Below, piece by piece: positions 11,540 to 22,807 of a stretch of DNA of 64,000 bases (positions are counted from its first letter, which is position 1; each line of letters opens with the position of its first letter). The notes beneath the pieces were generated by a model. The model searched no databases. It saw only the letters and a program-made list of their open reading frames with translations, and was not told the origin of the DNA. The position numbers and the translations under genes are program-made. The stretch comes from Pseudophaeomoniella oleicola (taxonomy: Eukaryota > Ascomycota > Eurotiomycetes > Phaeomoniellales > Phaeomoniellaceae): assembly GCA_003868215.1 (NCBI GenBank), contig QWDQ01000026.1, positions 268,533-332,532 on the forward strand, read 5' to 3'.

Positions 11540-12220
11540 TTCTGGGGACGTCAGGCAACAAGGAAAGTGAGAGGACTAGGAATGTCGAGTCGGAGGTTTG
11601 ATTGTCTCTTGTACGGACAAGGTCGCTAGGTCTTGCGCAGGCAGAGATGACGAGACGAGCCAATTGTTCGAGGCAGTGAAGCGATCGCGTGTAAAAATGA
11701 TCGTGTCCGACAGTGTGTTGCGGAAAATTGGTCAGGTAGATGAGAAGGTAGTCTTTATTGTCTGCAGAGGAAAAAGATGAAGAAGAAGTATGACCATTTC
11801 TCTCGTCACGGAGAAGTATACTCAAGCATCATCTCAATTTCCCTTGACTTTTTTTGATTGCGAGCAGATAGACCCTTGTCGGCCCGGCTGTCGCTATAAT
11901 TTAAACTCCGTTCCGCTTGGGGATTTTATGCGCATCAGGGGTAAAGTGTGGAGTCTTCAGGTATCTACCTTACCTTAGGTACTCGGCGAGGTCGGCCATA
12001 TCTGAAGGAACTCGATTCGACTCTACAATGGTAAATAGTCAAGATTTCATTTCATACAACTATCAAAAACGACCCTTGTTGGTCTGCATCATGGGGTATC
12101 TTGTGGTCGTTGAGGACCTTCCATCACCTGTTTCCGAACTCCGATAAATGCTCCTGAACCAAAGTACACCTTCCCACTTCCTAAAACGTTGAGCACCGTA
12201 CATAGTCCTGACATCCTCTT
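11540..12220. other. Intergenic region
   Basis: Promoter of the small-subunit gene and 3' flank of the p-aminobenzoate synthase gene. Short frames here show no domain; a TACCTTAGGTAC word lies near 11970. Confidence 0.55.
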
Positions 12221-14761
12221 TCAACATCGCGGGACAAAGACCTTCAAGACGCTATCAAGTTTGGTCTTCATCTCTTCCCATTCTGCCTCTTCATCGCTGA
12301 GGACAGTAATTGCACCTCCAGCGCCAATTCTCCACGTTTCCGTGTCCTGTCCAGCTTGTAGATGGCAAAACGCCGTCCGAATGCATACTGAGAATGCTCC
12401 ACTACCTCCAAGATCCAGATAGCCAATAATCCCAGAATAGATACTTCTTTTCCTTTTCTCCAGTTGAGAAAGAATCTCGCATGATCGCTTTTTTGGTGCA
12501 CCTGTCATAGAGCCTGGAGGAAGGGTGTCTAGGAGTGCTCGGTGCCCCTCATTCAAGACCGATAATCGTCCTTCATTGTGGGTAGCATCCTCGAGTTGAG
12601 GAACAATAGTTCTGATATGCGAGACGAGTTGATAGACCGTCTCATGCTCGACGACGTCACAAAGCCTAACGACCTCGACCCGATTGGTTCCATTGAAGAG
12701 CGAATAGAGATCATGTCTTATGAGATCAGCTATCATCAAATTCTCTGCCTGCTCTTTGGGCGATGCAAGTATTTGGCATGCTCGTTCAAAAGTCATGTCG
12801 CTGGACTTTTTGACCGTCCCTTTCATTGGGATCATGTCTATTTGTCCGGTCCGTGACCATGTCATGTATTGCTCCGGGCTTGCGCTGGCCACTCTTGTAT
12901 TGCCCAATTCTAGGTACGATGCAAAGGGAACCGGGTTTGCTATGCGAAGTCTCTGGTAAATAGCCATTGCATGGGATTGGAGGCCTGGATTTGGATTAAT
13001 CTCCGGCTTGGGAAGGACGACTTGCGTCTCGGCTGTCAGACAAAGCTCGTAAGAATCACCGGACCGTAGATATCGCTGGCAGTCTTGAATTGAGCTCTTG
13101 TATCGATTTTGTTCCGGCATCAGGACGGTGGAAGATTTCAAGCAGCGACTGAACACTTGATCAGCGCTACTTGCTGAAGTTGACGACTGCTCCGGCAGCG
13201 AAACCAAACTACCATGTTCACCGGTCGGTTGCTCCAACGATAAAGATGTTTGGTTCAACCATGTCTCATCGTCTCGCAGAATTGACTGCACCCACGCACG
13301 CTTCGAATGATGGTCGAGGATTACGCAACGCTCAACCCATAGGAAGCTCATATCTGCAGGCATATCTCCCGCGTTGGCGGCAGTGTCTCTCAACGACTCG
13401 AACTTCCCCAAGCCCATCTCGTAGGAGAGAAAGCCTATGAAGCCACCAACAAAAGGTAGATTTTGAGGTGCATCATCAATGCGCTTGGCACCCATCATCC
13501 GTGTAATGTACTCGAAGCCTTTCGCTCTCGCTGACCGTGGTTTCTTCGGGTGGTCTCCTTTGCACGTTGCAATATGCATCTCGACGTTGCTGGTAGAGCT
13601 CCAGTAGTCTACTCTCCAGCTCACTGGCGACGAGCAGGCGAGAATGCTATACTGACCCTTTCTGGTTGATTCCAGAACAGCCTTCATACCCGATGGAGAC
13701 TCGGCCTCGATCATGCTGAGCACGCGTAATGGGAGATTTGCGTGGTAATCAATTGGAACCACACTTACTTTAGTCGTGCAGTCTCGGGTGAGTGATTGGA
13801 AAGTGTCCCAGATATCAGGATCTAAACCACCCATGGAGGGCGAAAGGTTTGGATGCTTCTCACCTGCAACCATGGACACCCCTGCAACCATGGACACCGG
13901 AATGGTCTCTGCCGTGATTGAAGACCTACAGGTTCGACCTCGGTTTCGATTCCATTTCTGGCTATTATGCCACCAGTTGGTGATAAGCTGTTGACATGCT
14001 GCATTCGATTTACATGACTCAGGATGAAATTGTACGCCCCAGAACGGCTTGCTGATGTGTTTGGCGGCCATCAGGATATTATCATCGGTCCATGCAAGAG
14101 CTCGCAGCGGGCACCCGGGAATTGTAGGACTACGGTCGTTGGACGATGCGCGGCTACTGCTCGAGGGTGTTTCATATCCACTGTCGTAGCAAGGACTATT
14201 CGAGCGTGGTACGCGCTTGCATTGTCGACTTTCCGTCCGTCTTAGTTCCTTATTTCTAAGCGAGACGTGCAGACTGTGATAATTGGTTGCCTCTAAATGA
14301 CCTATTCCCGCAAATATATCCGTTCCAGGATGTTGAATGGTCTGGACATGACCATGGCAAGGGAAAGACAAGCGATCCACAGAGCTTCCGAACGATAGGC
14401 ACAAACTCTGGAAGCCGAGGCAAATACCGAGAACCGGGAGAATATCTGTCTCACCCAAAGTCCAGATCTGTTGAAAAATACCGACGTCTTCCGGGATGGC
14501 TGGATGGCCCGGGCCAGGTCCAAGGACCACAGCATCAAAATCACGAACAAAGTCTGCCAAGGTCTGGTGTCTATCTCCAATATCCTCTATTACAAGTCCA
14601 GGATCCAGCATACAGTCTATCTTGATCGAAGTAACTCTGACAGAAAGGGTCTCTCGTAGCATTGCAATGATATTCTCCGAGAACGAATCATATGCGTCGA
14701 TGAAAAGAACATGACCAGTCGCCCGGTCATGGCCAAGATGAGACCCATGAATTTGAGCCAT
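12221..14761 (-). CDS. abz1: Aminodeoxychorismate synthase, fused glutamine amidotransferase and chorismate-binding domains (PABA synthase)
   Basis: Single exon, 846 aa from ATG at 14761, which has A at -3 and G at +4; the frame continues upstream without another ATG. Residues 14-260 form a class I glutamine amidotransferase: LGPGPGHP, nucleophile Cys114 in LGICLGFQSL, and His246/Glu248 in GVQFHPESC. The C-terminal half is the anthranilate synthase I/PabB-type domain with SGDSYELCLTAETQV, SASPEQYM, IPMKGTVKK, AENLMIADLIRHDL and PPGSMTGAPKKRSCEIL. The lysine in PMKGT marks aminodeoxychorismate synthases as opposed to anthranilate synthases. It makes 4-amino-4-deoxychorismate from chorismate and glutamine for folate. 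The 175-220 linker is Ser/Arg rich. It is divergent from MED6. Confidence 0.93.
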   Translation of the reverse strand: MAQIHGSHLGHDRATGHVLFIDAYDSFSENIIAMLRETLSVRVTSIKIDCMLDPGLVIEDIGDRHQTLADFVRDFDAVVLGPGPGHPAIPEDVGIFQQIWTLGETDILPVLGICLGFQSLCLSFGSSVDRLSFPCHGHVQTIQHPGTDIFAGIGHLEATNYHSLHVSLRNKELRRTESRQCKRVPRSNSPCYDSGYETPSSSSRASSNDRSPTIPGCPLRALAWTDDNILMAAKHISKPFWGVQFHPESCKSNAACQQLITNWWHNSQKWNRNRGRTCRSSITAETIPVSMVAGVSMVAGEKHPNLSPSMGGLDPDIWDTFQSLTRDCTTKVSVVPIDYHANLPLRVLSMIEAESPSGMKAVLESTRKGQYSILACSSPVSWRVDYWSSTSNVEMHIATCKGDHPKKPRSARAKGFEYITRMMGAKRIDDAPQNLPFVGGFIGFLSYEMGLGKFESLRDTAANAGDMPADMSFLWVERCVILDHHSKRAWVQSILRDDETWLNQTSLSLEQPTGEHGSLVSLPEQSSTSASSADQVFSRCLKSSTVLMPEQNRYKSSIQDCQRYLRSGDSYELCLTAETQVVLPKPEINPNPGLQSHAMAIYQRLRIANPVPFASYLELGNTRVASASPEQYMTWSRTGQIDMIPMKGTVKKSSDMTFERACQILASPKEQAENLMIADLIRHDLYSLFNGTNRVEVVRLCDVVEHETVYQLVSHIRTIVPQLEDATHNEGRLSVLNEGHRALLDTLPPGSMTGAPKKRSCEILSQLEKRKRSIYSGIIGYLDLGGSGAFSVCIRTAFCHLQAGQDTETWRIGAGGAITVLSDEEAEWEEMKTKLDSVLKVFVPRC

Positions 14762-15346
14762 AGTCAGCAGCTTCCAGTCCAGTTCAAGGGATAACAAGAT
14801 AAATCACTCCGGACGGTCTCCAAGTGATACGAAAGATGATGTTAAGGATATCGGTTGTGGCGAGACATTATGATAATATGGATTCAGAGTAGATGCTTTC
14901 TCTGTGGTGGCAATCCAGTTCAATCGAGGAAGCCAATGATCACAGACCTTGCCATGCTCTGATAAGGTGAAGAGATGACAACCTGTAGCCTTAACGGATG
15001 ATACGCATCCTGGTTAGAAGCCAAAAATCAATCCAAGAAATAAAAGCGAAGTACAGTCAGACGTTACCGCATCTCAAAGAAAAAGTTAAGCGTATTAACG
15101 TTCGCTGGGGTTGCTCCACAAAAGGCTCGGTTTTGATTCCGCCAACGCGACTCTTCACTAATTATCTTAACAACGAGATGGGACCGACTTCACCATAACT
15201 ACGGATAACGAATATATGGATTCTGTCAGCTCGATCAACTTGATGGTACACTCTTATCCCTGTGTCTAGCTGGTGATGGATATTCAGCACTACTGCCAGA
15301 CTGGAAGTGGCCACTAGGCAGCTCATCATCGCCGTCAGCTTTCAAG
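14762..15346. other. Divergent promoter region (PABA synthase / MED6)
   Basis: 585 bp between two start codons; presumed promoters of both genes. No gene is seen. Confidence 0.55.
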
Positions 15347-16485
15347 ATGGTCGACATCCCAGAGGATCGTATGGACGAGCAGTTCTATCGAGATGATAAT
15401 TGGATCGTCCACTTCGGCGGAGGATTCTTGCATGCCAATAATGGTAATGAGGTTAAAGAATGATGAAGAGTGCCAACTAATGGATTACAGTGCTTTTCTA
15501 CTTTATGCAGTCTCCCTTCTTCGACAGGACTTCGAACAATCAGTCTTTATTTACCCAAGCCCAGTTTAACCAAGATGTGAGCAGAAGCCTCGAGACCCGA
15601 GATGCATTTGAAGCACGACTGCGAAGTATGGGCGGTCTGGAGTTCGTAGTAGCCTATGACCCTCTCAAAATGAGCGTTCAAATTCCAACCCCAGATGGTG
15701 GTGTCGATTGGTCCAACGTATGGGTCATCAAGAAGCAGAATCGTGTGAAACGACAAGGGTCGTCCGACGAAGTCTCTGTATTATCTTACTACTACATTGT
15801 CAACAACTCCATCTACATGGCACCCTCGATTGGCAAAGTCGTCAGTAACCGAATGGTAAGTTGCTCGGTCCTTCCTGTAACCTTGCCGTTAACCTAATGA
15901 ACCCAGCTATCCACAATCACATCCCTAGATAAGTTGATATCAACTGCGGCTTCACTTCCAATTTTCTCCCCTGCTAGAGGTCACACTTATTTGCCCCCAT
16001 CTACCAAAGCAAGCACCGGGCAGTCCACTCGTGCCAGCAAAGAGAACACACCATTGCCTGTTACTGCACTCGACAAAGCCATGGAAGCATCCGTTGATGA
16101 AGCCGCTGACGGTACCGAAGCAGCAAATCTAAGGACATTGGCAGAGTCCTTCGGTCTCTCTTTCCGTTATGGGGGAGAATACATGGATGATGCACCGCTT
16201 ACTGGAGAACCGGGTAGTTTCCTCATCTCTAAAGCTAAAGACGCTGATAGCCTTCGCGTTCCAGCTCAGAAGGTTCAAGCAACCAGCGCCTCTCCCTTTC
16301 AGGCTGTGGCCAACGCAAAGCCTAAGCCATCTGTACCCCTGAAACTACAGACAGATGTGCCGCCAGATTCATCCAAGAAATCGGCCGGCAAATCTGCGCT
16401 CAGCAATAAGAATGCCACATTGACACCGACATCCACCAAGGACAGAAAAAGAAGGAAATCCAGGCCTGCAGATTCCGCTTCATGA
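15347..16485 (+). CDS. med6: Mediator complex subunit 6
   Basis: Three exons: 15347-15443, 15491-15855, 15907-16485; 346 aa. The ATG has a good context (AAGATGG). The MED6 domain covers about 1-175: DDNWIVHFGGGFLHANNVL joined across intron 1 to FYFMQSPFFDRTSNN, the hallmark of the family, then FEARLRSMGGLEFVVAY and YYIVNNSIYMAPSIGKVVSNRM. The rest is a disordered Ser/Pro/Lys-rich tail ending in a basic KDRKRRKSRP patch that may be a nuclear signal. MED6 belongs to the Mediator head module and is needed for RNA polymerase II transcription. Confidence 0.92.
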
Positions 16486-18045
16486 GACTTTGGCGCTTTT
16501 CAACTTCTTAGGCCTCACATGGCCACATTCATCTGATGGTAGAGATACGCGGCCACATGTACAACGAGCGGCGAACAGATCTATTGCTCAAGGATTGAAC
16601 CTCGTTCTATTGACGGAGGCCCAACACAACGCGTCATGTTCGTGCTCGGAAACATACTCGATAGCAGAGCGGCCGCCCCAATGAAGATCGGGGATCTGGT
16701 TAAGACTTCGAGGTTGTACGCTCGTTCTCTTGGATGCCTTCCGCAAATCACATGAGTGGGTAGGGCATTTCTGGCGCAGTGTGAGTCAACCAAGAGACTC
16801 AGACTCAAGACCGGCAAAAGATATATTGCAATCATCTTTGGTTGAGCGACTGCTCGCTCACATGTCAGTCGACCTGAAAGGCGAGCGCTGCGACAGCTTC
16901 ATTGGTCCTCTGGCCTGTCAACTACTCCCCTCCGAGTCTAGCTATCTTGAAGTCTCACTTTATGATATCTCAATCTATCATTGTACTGGCGTTGTATACC
17001 TAGCCACTGCTCGGCATATCGACAACTTTCAAACAGTCGATGCAGGTGCCGCGACAATACGTGTAAGGTCATCGGCACCCTGGGGACATCCTCGTGGAGA
17101 GTTGAGCAGGGAACAGATAAGATATATTCACCTGAGCGAAGCGATCGATGCATGATCGGAGATGATCTCTGGAGGCATGGTCTCTTGCAGAGGCCGGTTC
17201 GGAACAGAACGTAGCTAGCGATTGCAAGACCCCCAGAAAGTCTCCTGGATACTCTTGTGTACGGGAGGGATTGTTGTTGGGGGCTAGTTCCATATGCCTT
17301 AACCGAGAGACCATCTCAAAGCGGTTGAACCCTTGAGCACATCTCCCACGATCGATCGCGCCCCTAAGCAGATTAGATACCTACCTTGTCCTATAAAACA
17401 GCCTCGAACTATTCATCAGCAATAACCACCTGACCTAATTATTCTATCAATTAAATCTCTGCCTTGGCCTGTGGTAATTAACTGAGGTTACCTCACTTCT
17501 GCACATTGACGTTTGAAATCCGTGTAATAATATAGGTAATTAGCTACTGTCTAAGGTAGGTATTGTAAGCGACAAGCCCAAACACATCACTCTCACACAC
17601 CACACTCCAATCCAATCCAATTCACCGCCTTCAAACCCCCCTGACTTACTGTAACTCACACTTACCTAAACGCGACAAGCCAAGCGCTGACAACCTCCCA
17701 AATAAGACCAATGTGGCGTTAAATTTTATGGTCTCGTCCGGTCTTTTCCTTTTCCAAGCTCGTGTCTGCAAATATGTTAGCGTCTTGCCATGGGCAATGA
17801 GGCTGAAAAGAAGTGAGAACAGAGTGTGAGATGGGTTTTTGTATATTATGATCAACCCTATCCCGACATTTTGGATCTCGGGATGGATGAGACATCGTGT
17901 ATACATCGTTTCTTATGATCTCATGATTTGTTGTAGTTGTTGTTGACGTGTTGTTTTATCGCTAACTTATTTACTAAACTGCTGGGTTGTTTTCATGCTT
18001 GTTCGCGAACACGGACTTTGGGAAAGCTCTGCGACTACGTGAGAT
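16486..18045. other. Long region without a convincing gene
   Basis: Begins with the MED6 3' flank. A 141-aa open frame at 16730-17155 has no recognised motif and no supported start. 17400-17650 is AT-rich with GGTAATTA-like words. No RNA gene or mobile element is recognised. Confidence 0.45.
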
Positions 18046-18907
18046 ATGGCAATGGCACGGAGTCACAGCAGAGGTTTCTCGGGTGCGAGGATGAAGTTCA
18101 GAAAGGTTGGCCCATCCTTGATGGTCCGATACGTCACTCCCAGCACTGATGATCCTGAAGTTGTCAAATAGCTTGAGCAGGGGCATTTTCAACAGCATAC
18201 TGTCTCTATTCATGCTGCCCTATTTTCGAGCATATGAACACAACGTTATGCAACCCCTGGAGCGTCTGATCAAAGAGTCAGATCCGGCAAAAGCAACCGA
18301 TGTGGTCGGCCAATTGCTGAAGATCCGCAAGGCAGAAATTGCATATGTCCAAGTTGCTGTACCACTGCATGGGTATCCTCTATACCTACAATATAGCTGA
18401 CTCTCCGCAGGGAGCCGTCCTTTTCACCTCTGTCGTCAGCTGCTTCTCCTGGAGTCATTTCGAAGAACGGCACTGGACATGTTACGGCTTCTGGTATGCG
18501 AGTATCATCCTCTCCATCTCGTCCGTGATGTTGGGGGCTCAGCAATTTCTGGTCCTGGAGAACATCGAGTCACATAAATGGCAAGAGTTACAGGCCAGGG
18601 TGCGGCGATCCAGTCCTAGCGGATACAAGCCACGACGTAAGGTCTTGTTCGTCATGCAATGCCCATTAATGATGCTGAGTTATTCAATAACGGCGTTCCT
18701 CGGCGGTTTGACTTCATATGTCGTCAGTCCGTTCGCTCTGGACGCCCAGTGGGGAGACCAAGCCAAGGTGAGTGATCTCCGGTATACGACATCAGCACTT
18801 CGTTTCTAATTCCCTCTCGGATTATGATCATGTACCTCAGCATTACAGGTACGATCGCAGGCATATTCGTGGTCTGTTCAGCGTTGGTTCATAATTTGCT
18901 TCATGGT
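18046..18907 (+). pseudogene. Disrupted multi-span membrane-protein gene (probable pseudogene)
   Basis: Protein-like sequence continues through several frames. From ATG 18046 the frame reads to TDDPEVVK, meets TAG at 18169-18171, then goes on in the same frame as LEQGHFQQHTVSIHAALFSS to a TGA near 18235. The following similarity (EHNVMQPLERLIKESD..IRKAEIAYVQVA) is in another frame, passes an intron at about 18357-18410, and continues with VLFTSVVSCFSW, YASIILSISSVMLG and LSYSITAFLGG. The last membrane segment (ITGTIAGIFVVCSALVHNLL) is one base out of phase with the apparent splice at 18767/18841. It resembles a fungal family of small membrane proteins of unknown function. Missed introns or sequencing errors are the alternative. 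Confidence 0.45.
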
Positions 18908-19443
18908 TAGGCGAATGGAGTCTCGCGAGTGTTCTTCCAATGTCTGTATTAAGGATGTAGAGACATGGCCCGATCCATCAGATGCAGATCTGACCGTTCA
19001 GTTATCATGATAATCTGGCTTGTCATCAGACAACGATGTAAATAATGACCAAGGAGGGATGGGTAGTCCTGCAAGCTAGAGTATTGCGTGAACTGCGTTG
19101 AATCACTGATCGTTCAAATCTTGCCCGAAGAAGGTGTTGACATAAATAATAAGCGTGCAGAAATGTGCAGAATATCCCACGATATAACATTAGAAGGAGG
19201 GTTGAAGAGAGATATCCAACGTATCTTAAGGGTGGAAGCAATCCTTCCTTTTCATTGGCAGGCGAAGCTCCAAGTTTGAGGACCCGCCGATCACCAACCT
19301 CGATCTTAGTCTACGCAAGGCACCGTAACCAGCTTCAACGCTCTACAAGTCATTATCATACGCACCTCCAAGCCTCGCTCAGACTCTCCCACCTTCTGTT
19401 GGTCTGCCTTCCTAGATTTCTTCTTGATTCATCTCTATACAAC
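18908..19443. other. Intergenic / VPS68 promoter region
   Basis: Lies between the disrupted gene and VPS68, with pyrimidine-rich sequence just before the VPS68 ATG. No gene is seen. Confidence 0.5.
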
Positions 19444-20071
19444 ATGTCATCCAGCCGCCTGTTTCGCTTCCAAAAGCCTACCTGGCTCAACAGCGCCAAT
19501 ACCCGCACCGCCGGTGTCTACCTAGCCGGTGCTTTGGTGAGCATCTCTCAATATCAAAGATAGCCTCCCTTTATTGACCCTCGGATAACACAGTTCTCGC
19601 TTGGATTCTATTTCTTCATTGACGCCGCCGTCTACTCACATACTCCCCTCAATGGCTCGGACATCCATATCAACTTCGTCGATTGGATACCCGGTATCTG
19701 CAGCGCACTAGGAATGCTTGTCATCAACTCGATCGAGAAAACAAGGCTGAACGCCGATAGTTTCAGTTACAGTGGTAGCGGGGTCGCATGGAAGGCAAGA
19801 CTTGTTCTCTTTTTGGGGTTTGCCTTGATGGCAGGTGGCCTGGCCGGAAGTGTTACAGTCTTGGTGCTCAAATACGTGGTCAACGATTACCCGTTCCCGA
19901 CCTTGTACTTTGGTATCGCTAACGTTGTTGCGAACGCATTGATTATGTTGAGGTAAGCATACTCGTTGTCTAACCGTCGCTGGTGGTCGCATTCTGACTG
20001 GCTACAGCTCCGTCGTTCTATGGGTTTCGCAAAACATGGAAGACGATTATACCTACAATTTGGCTCTTTGA
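19444..20071 (+). CDS. vps68: Vacuolar protein sorting protein 68 (TMEM50/UPF0220 family)
   Basis: Three exons: 19444-19536, 19594-19952, 20008-20071; 171 aa. Four hydrophobic segments are seen (GVYLAGALFSLGFYFFIDAA, WIPGICSALGMLVIN, LVLFLGFALMAGGLAGSV, YFGIANVVANALIML), with the family motif HINFVDWIPGICS between the first two and a short acidic tail (MEDDYTYNLAL). In yeast Vps68 forms a complex with Vps55 in late endosomes and is needed for the last step of cargo transfer to the vacuole. The partner VPS55 lies 282 bp away on the opposite strand. Confidence 0.88.
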
Positions 20072-20353
20072 GGAGGTGAAGCATCACAAGTACGCAGTCA
20101 TTGGAGTTAGGGGCATATGATATGTATAGTATCATTGAAGCGTTCGGAGAAATATACAAGTTATGATCTACGTCCGGCATGCCCATATCAAGTTACTCAA
20201 CGCTCTATCACATAGTGATTTCCCTTTTGAAGCAAACAACTTGGGATAACTCCAGCGCAAATGATGTAGACGAGTGCCCAAACTGAAATGTTGCCTAGAA
20301 CTCCATGTAATCTGCTTCCTGCTCATCGCATCATCCACGCGTCCCTCCTTGTA

Positions 20354-20888
20354 TCAGAAGTCTTGCTCCTCTTGGAAGAACATCGTAAAGCTTATGATAG
20401 TACCGTAAATCAGCAATCCTCCGATGATAGACATGACCATGGCGGGTATCTGGATCAAGTGGCAGTGCGCGAACAGAGCAGGTAGAGCTGGATGTGAAAG
20501 GCGTGTCAGCATATACAACAGCCATGCGTGTCCGGCACGCACAGGGGCCCATGAGACTGCGGAACCATATAAACTTACCGATACCCATCACCACCAAGAA
20601 GCCGGTGCAGAATCTCCCAAAGTCAATGACACTGTTTCCCGCACTTTCCATGAAATCATCAGGATTGGCGCAACGACTGCATATCCAGTTCGGCAGCGGT
20701 GCTAAAATGTAGGTCGCAACGACGAGGAAAGTTAGATAGCTGTGGAAGAGAGCGGCGGATAAGATGACGAGGAGAAAGCCGATAGCAAGAACCTAGCACA
20801 TCTCGTTAAAAGAGGACTTAGAGCAAGGAGAGGGAGCATCGCATACAAAGGAGAGCGCTATAATGGTCTTCAGGCCGGCCTGCACCAT
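20354..20888 (-). CDS. vps55: Vacuolar protein sorting protein 55 (LEPROT/OB-RGRP family)
   Basis: Three exons on the minus strand: 20888-20847, 20792-20579, 20487-20354; 129 aa, near the 131-140 aa norm. The reading MVQAGLKTIIALSF joins VLAIGFLLVILSAALFHSY, then YILAPLPNWICSRCANPDDF, SAGNSVIDFGRFCTGFLVV and, after the last intron, ALPALFAHCHLIQIPAMVMS. Four hydrophobic segments and the PNWICSRC/DF motifs define the family. It acts in late endosomes with Vps68. The 42-bp first exon is supported by the conserved start and phase. It is convergent with VPS68 and divergent from the proteasome gene, with 499 bp between start codons. Confidence 0.9.
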
Positions 20889-21387
20889 GGTGGACGTAAA
20901 GTAGTAGTGGCTGATGTCAAGTGTGCGATAACGGGTCAATATACTCGGAGAGATCGGGTTGTGAAGCTTCAGGTTATGCGCAAAGAACGAAGCTGTTCAG
21001 GTTCGCAAGGCCATAGAGAAACAATAACAATATAGGATTTGTCGCAGGGTTTGTGAGTGACTGCTTCGTCTGGTCTAACAAGTGAGCACGAGGGCCTGCG
21101 TTCGGAGAGGCTGGAGCTTGGAAGTGGAAGATGTTCTGTAGGCCAGGCCTTGGCTCCTCCCCCCGAAGCGCCAGCGATTCCAAGCTCCGAGAGCTTCAAT
21201 CATCATGCATCTCCAAATTTCTAGGTTGGAGCTCCAAGTCAATGAAACCGCGTCTCCATCATCTGCCTGCCCTGCTCATCTCATAGAATCAATTACAAGT
21301 TCTACACTACGCCCACCCTTACTACTCTCGTCTTCAGTTCTCCTGCTTGCCCTTTGTTAGTGGGATTGTCGCATTTCGATCGTCAAG
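20889..21387. other. Divergent promoter region (VPS55 / proteasome alpha-6)
   Basis: 499 bp between divergent starts. I see no Rpn4-type GGTGGCAAA element. Short frames here are unsupported. Confidence 0.5.
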
Positions 21388-22315
21388 ATGTTCAGAAACA
21401 ATTATGACAACGATGCAGTGACCTTGTGAGTACAACCAACTCCGGCTTGCAATACTGGGGTGCATATATGATTACATGGCCTAGCTAACTATCTCAAAGT
21501 TCTCCTCAAGGCCGTATCTTTCAGGTCGAATATGCGCAAGAGGCAGTCAAGCAGGGTTCGGTAGTTGTTGGCTTGGTTAGCAAGACACATTCAGTCCTAG
21601 TTGCATTGAAGGTACATTCAACGCTCAGGAAAGACGGCTCCTATGCTGATCACATCTACTATAGCGCAACGCAGAAGAACTCTCTTCATATCAAAAGAAA
21701 ATCATCGGTATCGATGACCACCTTGGTGTCGCCATTGCCGGTCTAGCATCAGATGGTCGTGTCCTCACCAACTTCATGAAGCAACAATCACTTGGATCAA
21801 AGCTGACATACGGTCGAGCGATACCACTAGATAGGATCGTTGGCCAGATTGGTGATAAAGCTCAAACCAGCACACAGCACTACGGCAAGAGGCCATATGG
21901 AGTGGGCTTGCTGGTCGCCGGTGTGGATGACGCTGGTCCACATCTGTACGAGTTCTCGCCATCGGGTGTCACGCAAGAAATGCTAGCTTCAGCCATCGGA
22001 GCCCGAAGTCAGATGGCACGAACCTACCTCGAACGTCACCTGAGCGAGTTCGTAGACTGTGGAAGAGAGGAACTGATAAAGCATGGACTTCGAGCGCTCA
22101 AGGAGAGCTTGTCCCAGGACAAGGAATTGACGGTGGATAACACAAGTATCGGTGTTGTAGGATTAGCGCCCAAGGACAACAAGAAGAGAGTCGAAACCTT
22201 CCAACTATACAACGACCAGGACGTCGCACCTTTACTGGAGGCAAGCTTGGAGAGTACTGGCACTGGTGGAGAAGAGACGACCGGACAAGGGGAATCCATG
22301 GACGTTGACCAGTGA
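21388..22315 (+). CDS. pre5: 20S proteasome subunit alpha-6 (PSMA1 / Pre5 type)
   Basis: Three exons: 21388-21425, 21500-21611, 21665-22315; 266 aa. The N-terminus MFRNNYDNDAVTFSPQGRIF plus QVEYAQEAVKQGS is the proteasome alpha signature and identifies the PSMA1/Pre5 group. Further family blocks are KIIGIDDHLGVAIAGLASD, YGKRPYGVGLLVAGVDD, SIGARSQ-type sequence (AIGARSQMARTYLERHL) and NTSIGVVG. The acidic tail ends in ESMDVDQ. Alpha subunits form the outer rings of the core particle and lack protease activity. Confidence 0.95.
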
Positions 22316-22807
22316 GGGGGTTTTGGATAGCATAAAAGCCCGTCGATTGACTTCTGTCAATTTTCTGTCTGTTTCTTGCTCGCTTATTTGCTTGCACTTG
22401 CACGGCGTTTGAATCAAAGGAAAGGAGGTTTTACGGGAGCAATATCCGGTCAGAGTAGGTAGTAAAGTGACTAGAAAGCAAGATGTATCAACTGCAAATG
22501 TCCATATTTCCAGTCCAGTCCCGGCCAGTCCAGTCTATCATGCTGTATATTAGTGACTTGAACTGGAGACTCAGACATGACGTGACATGACATGCAATGG
22601 GTATCTAATGACTGAGAACCAAACAGTGAACCCGCATTTCCAAGCGCCATTCGTTAAATACTCTTGTCCGATCTCAGTTCTTTTTTGGTTTCTTTCTAAA
22701 CCCGCAGACAGAAGATAAAAGTGAAAATGAAGAGGGAAAGAAAGGGAAAAAAAAAGAGACGTAAAATTCGTATCTGCCATATGATGCTGCTTGCTCCGCC
22801 TAAGTCT
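22316..22807. other. Convergent intergenic region
   Basis: 3' flanks of the proteasome and LOG-family genes; contains a small ACATGACGTGACATGACAT-type repeat near 22574-22592. No gene is seen. Confidence 0.55.

Noticed and set aside
16730-17155. 141-aa open frame downstream of MED6
   Set aside because: No motif, poor start context and no supporting splice pattern.
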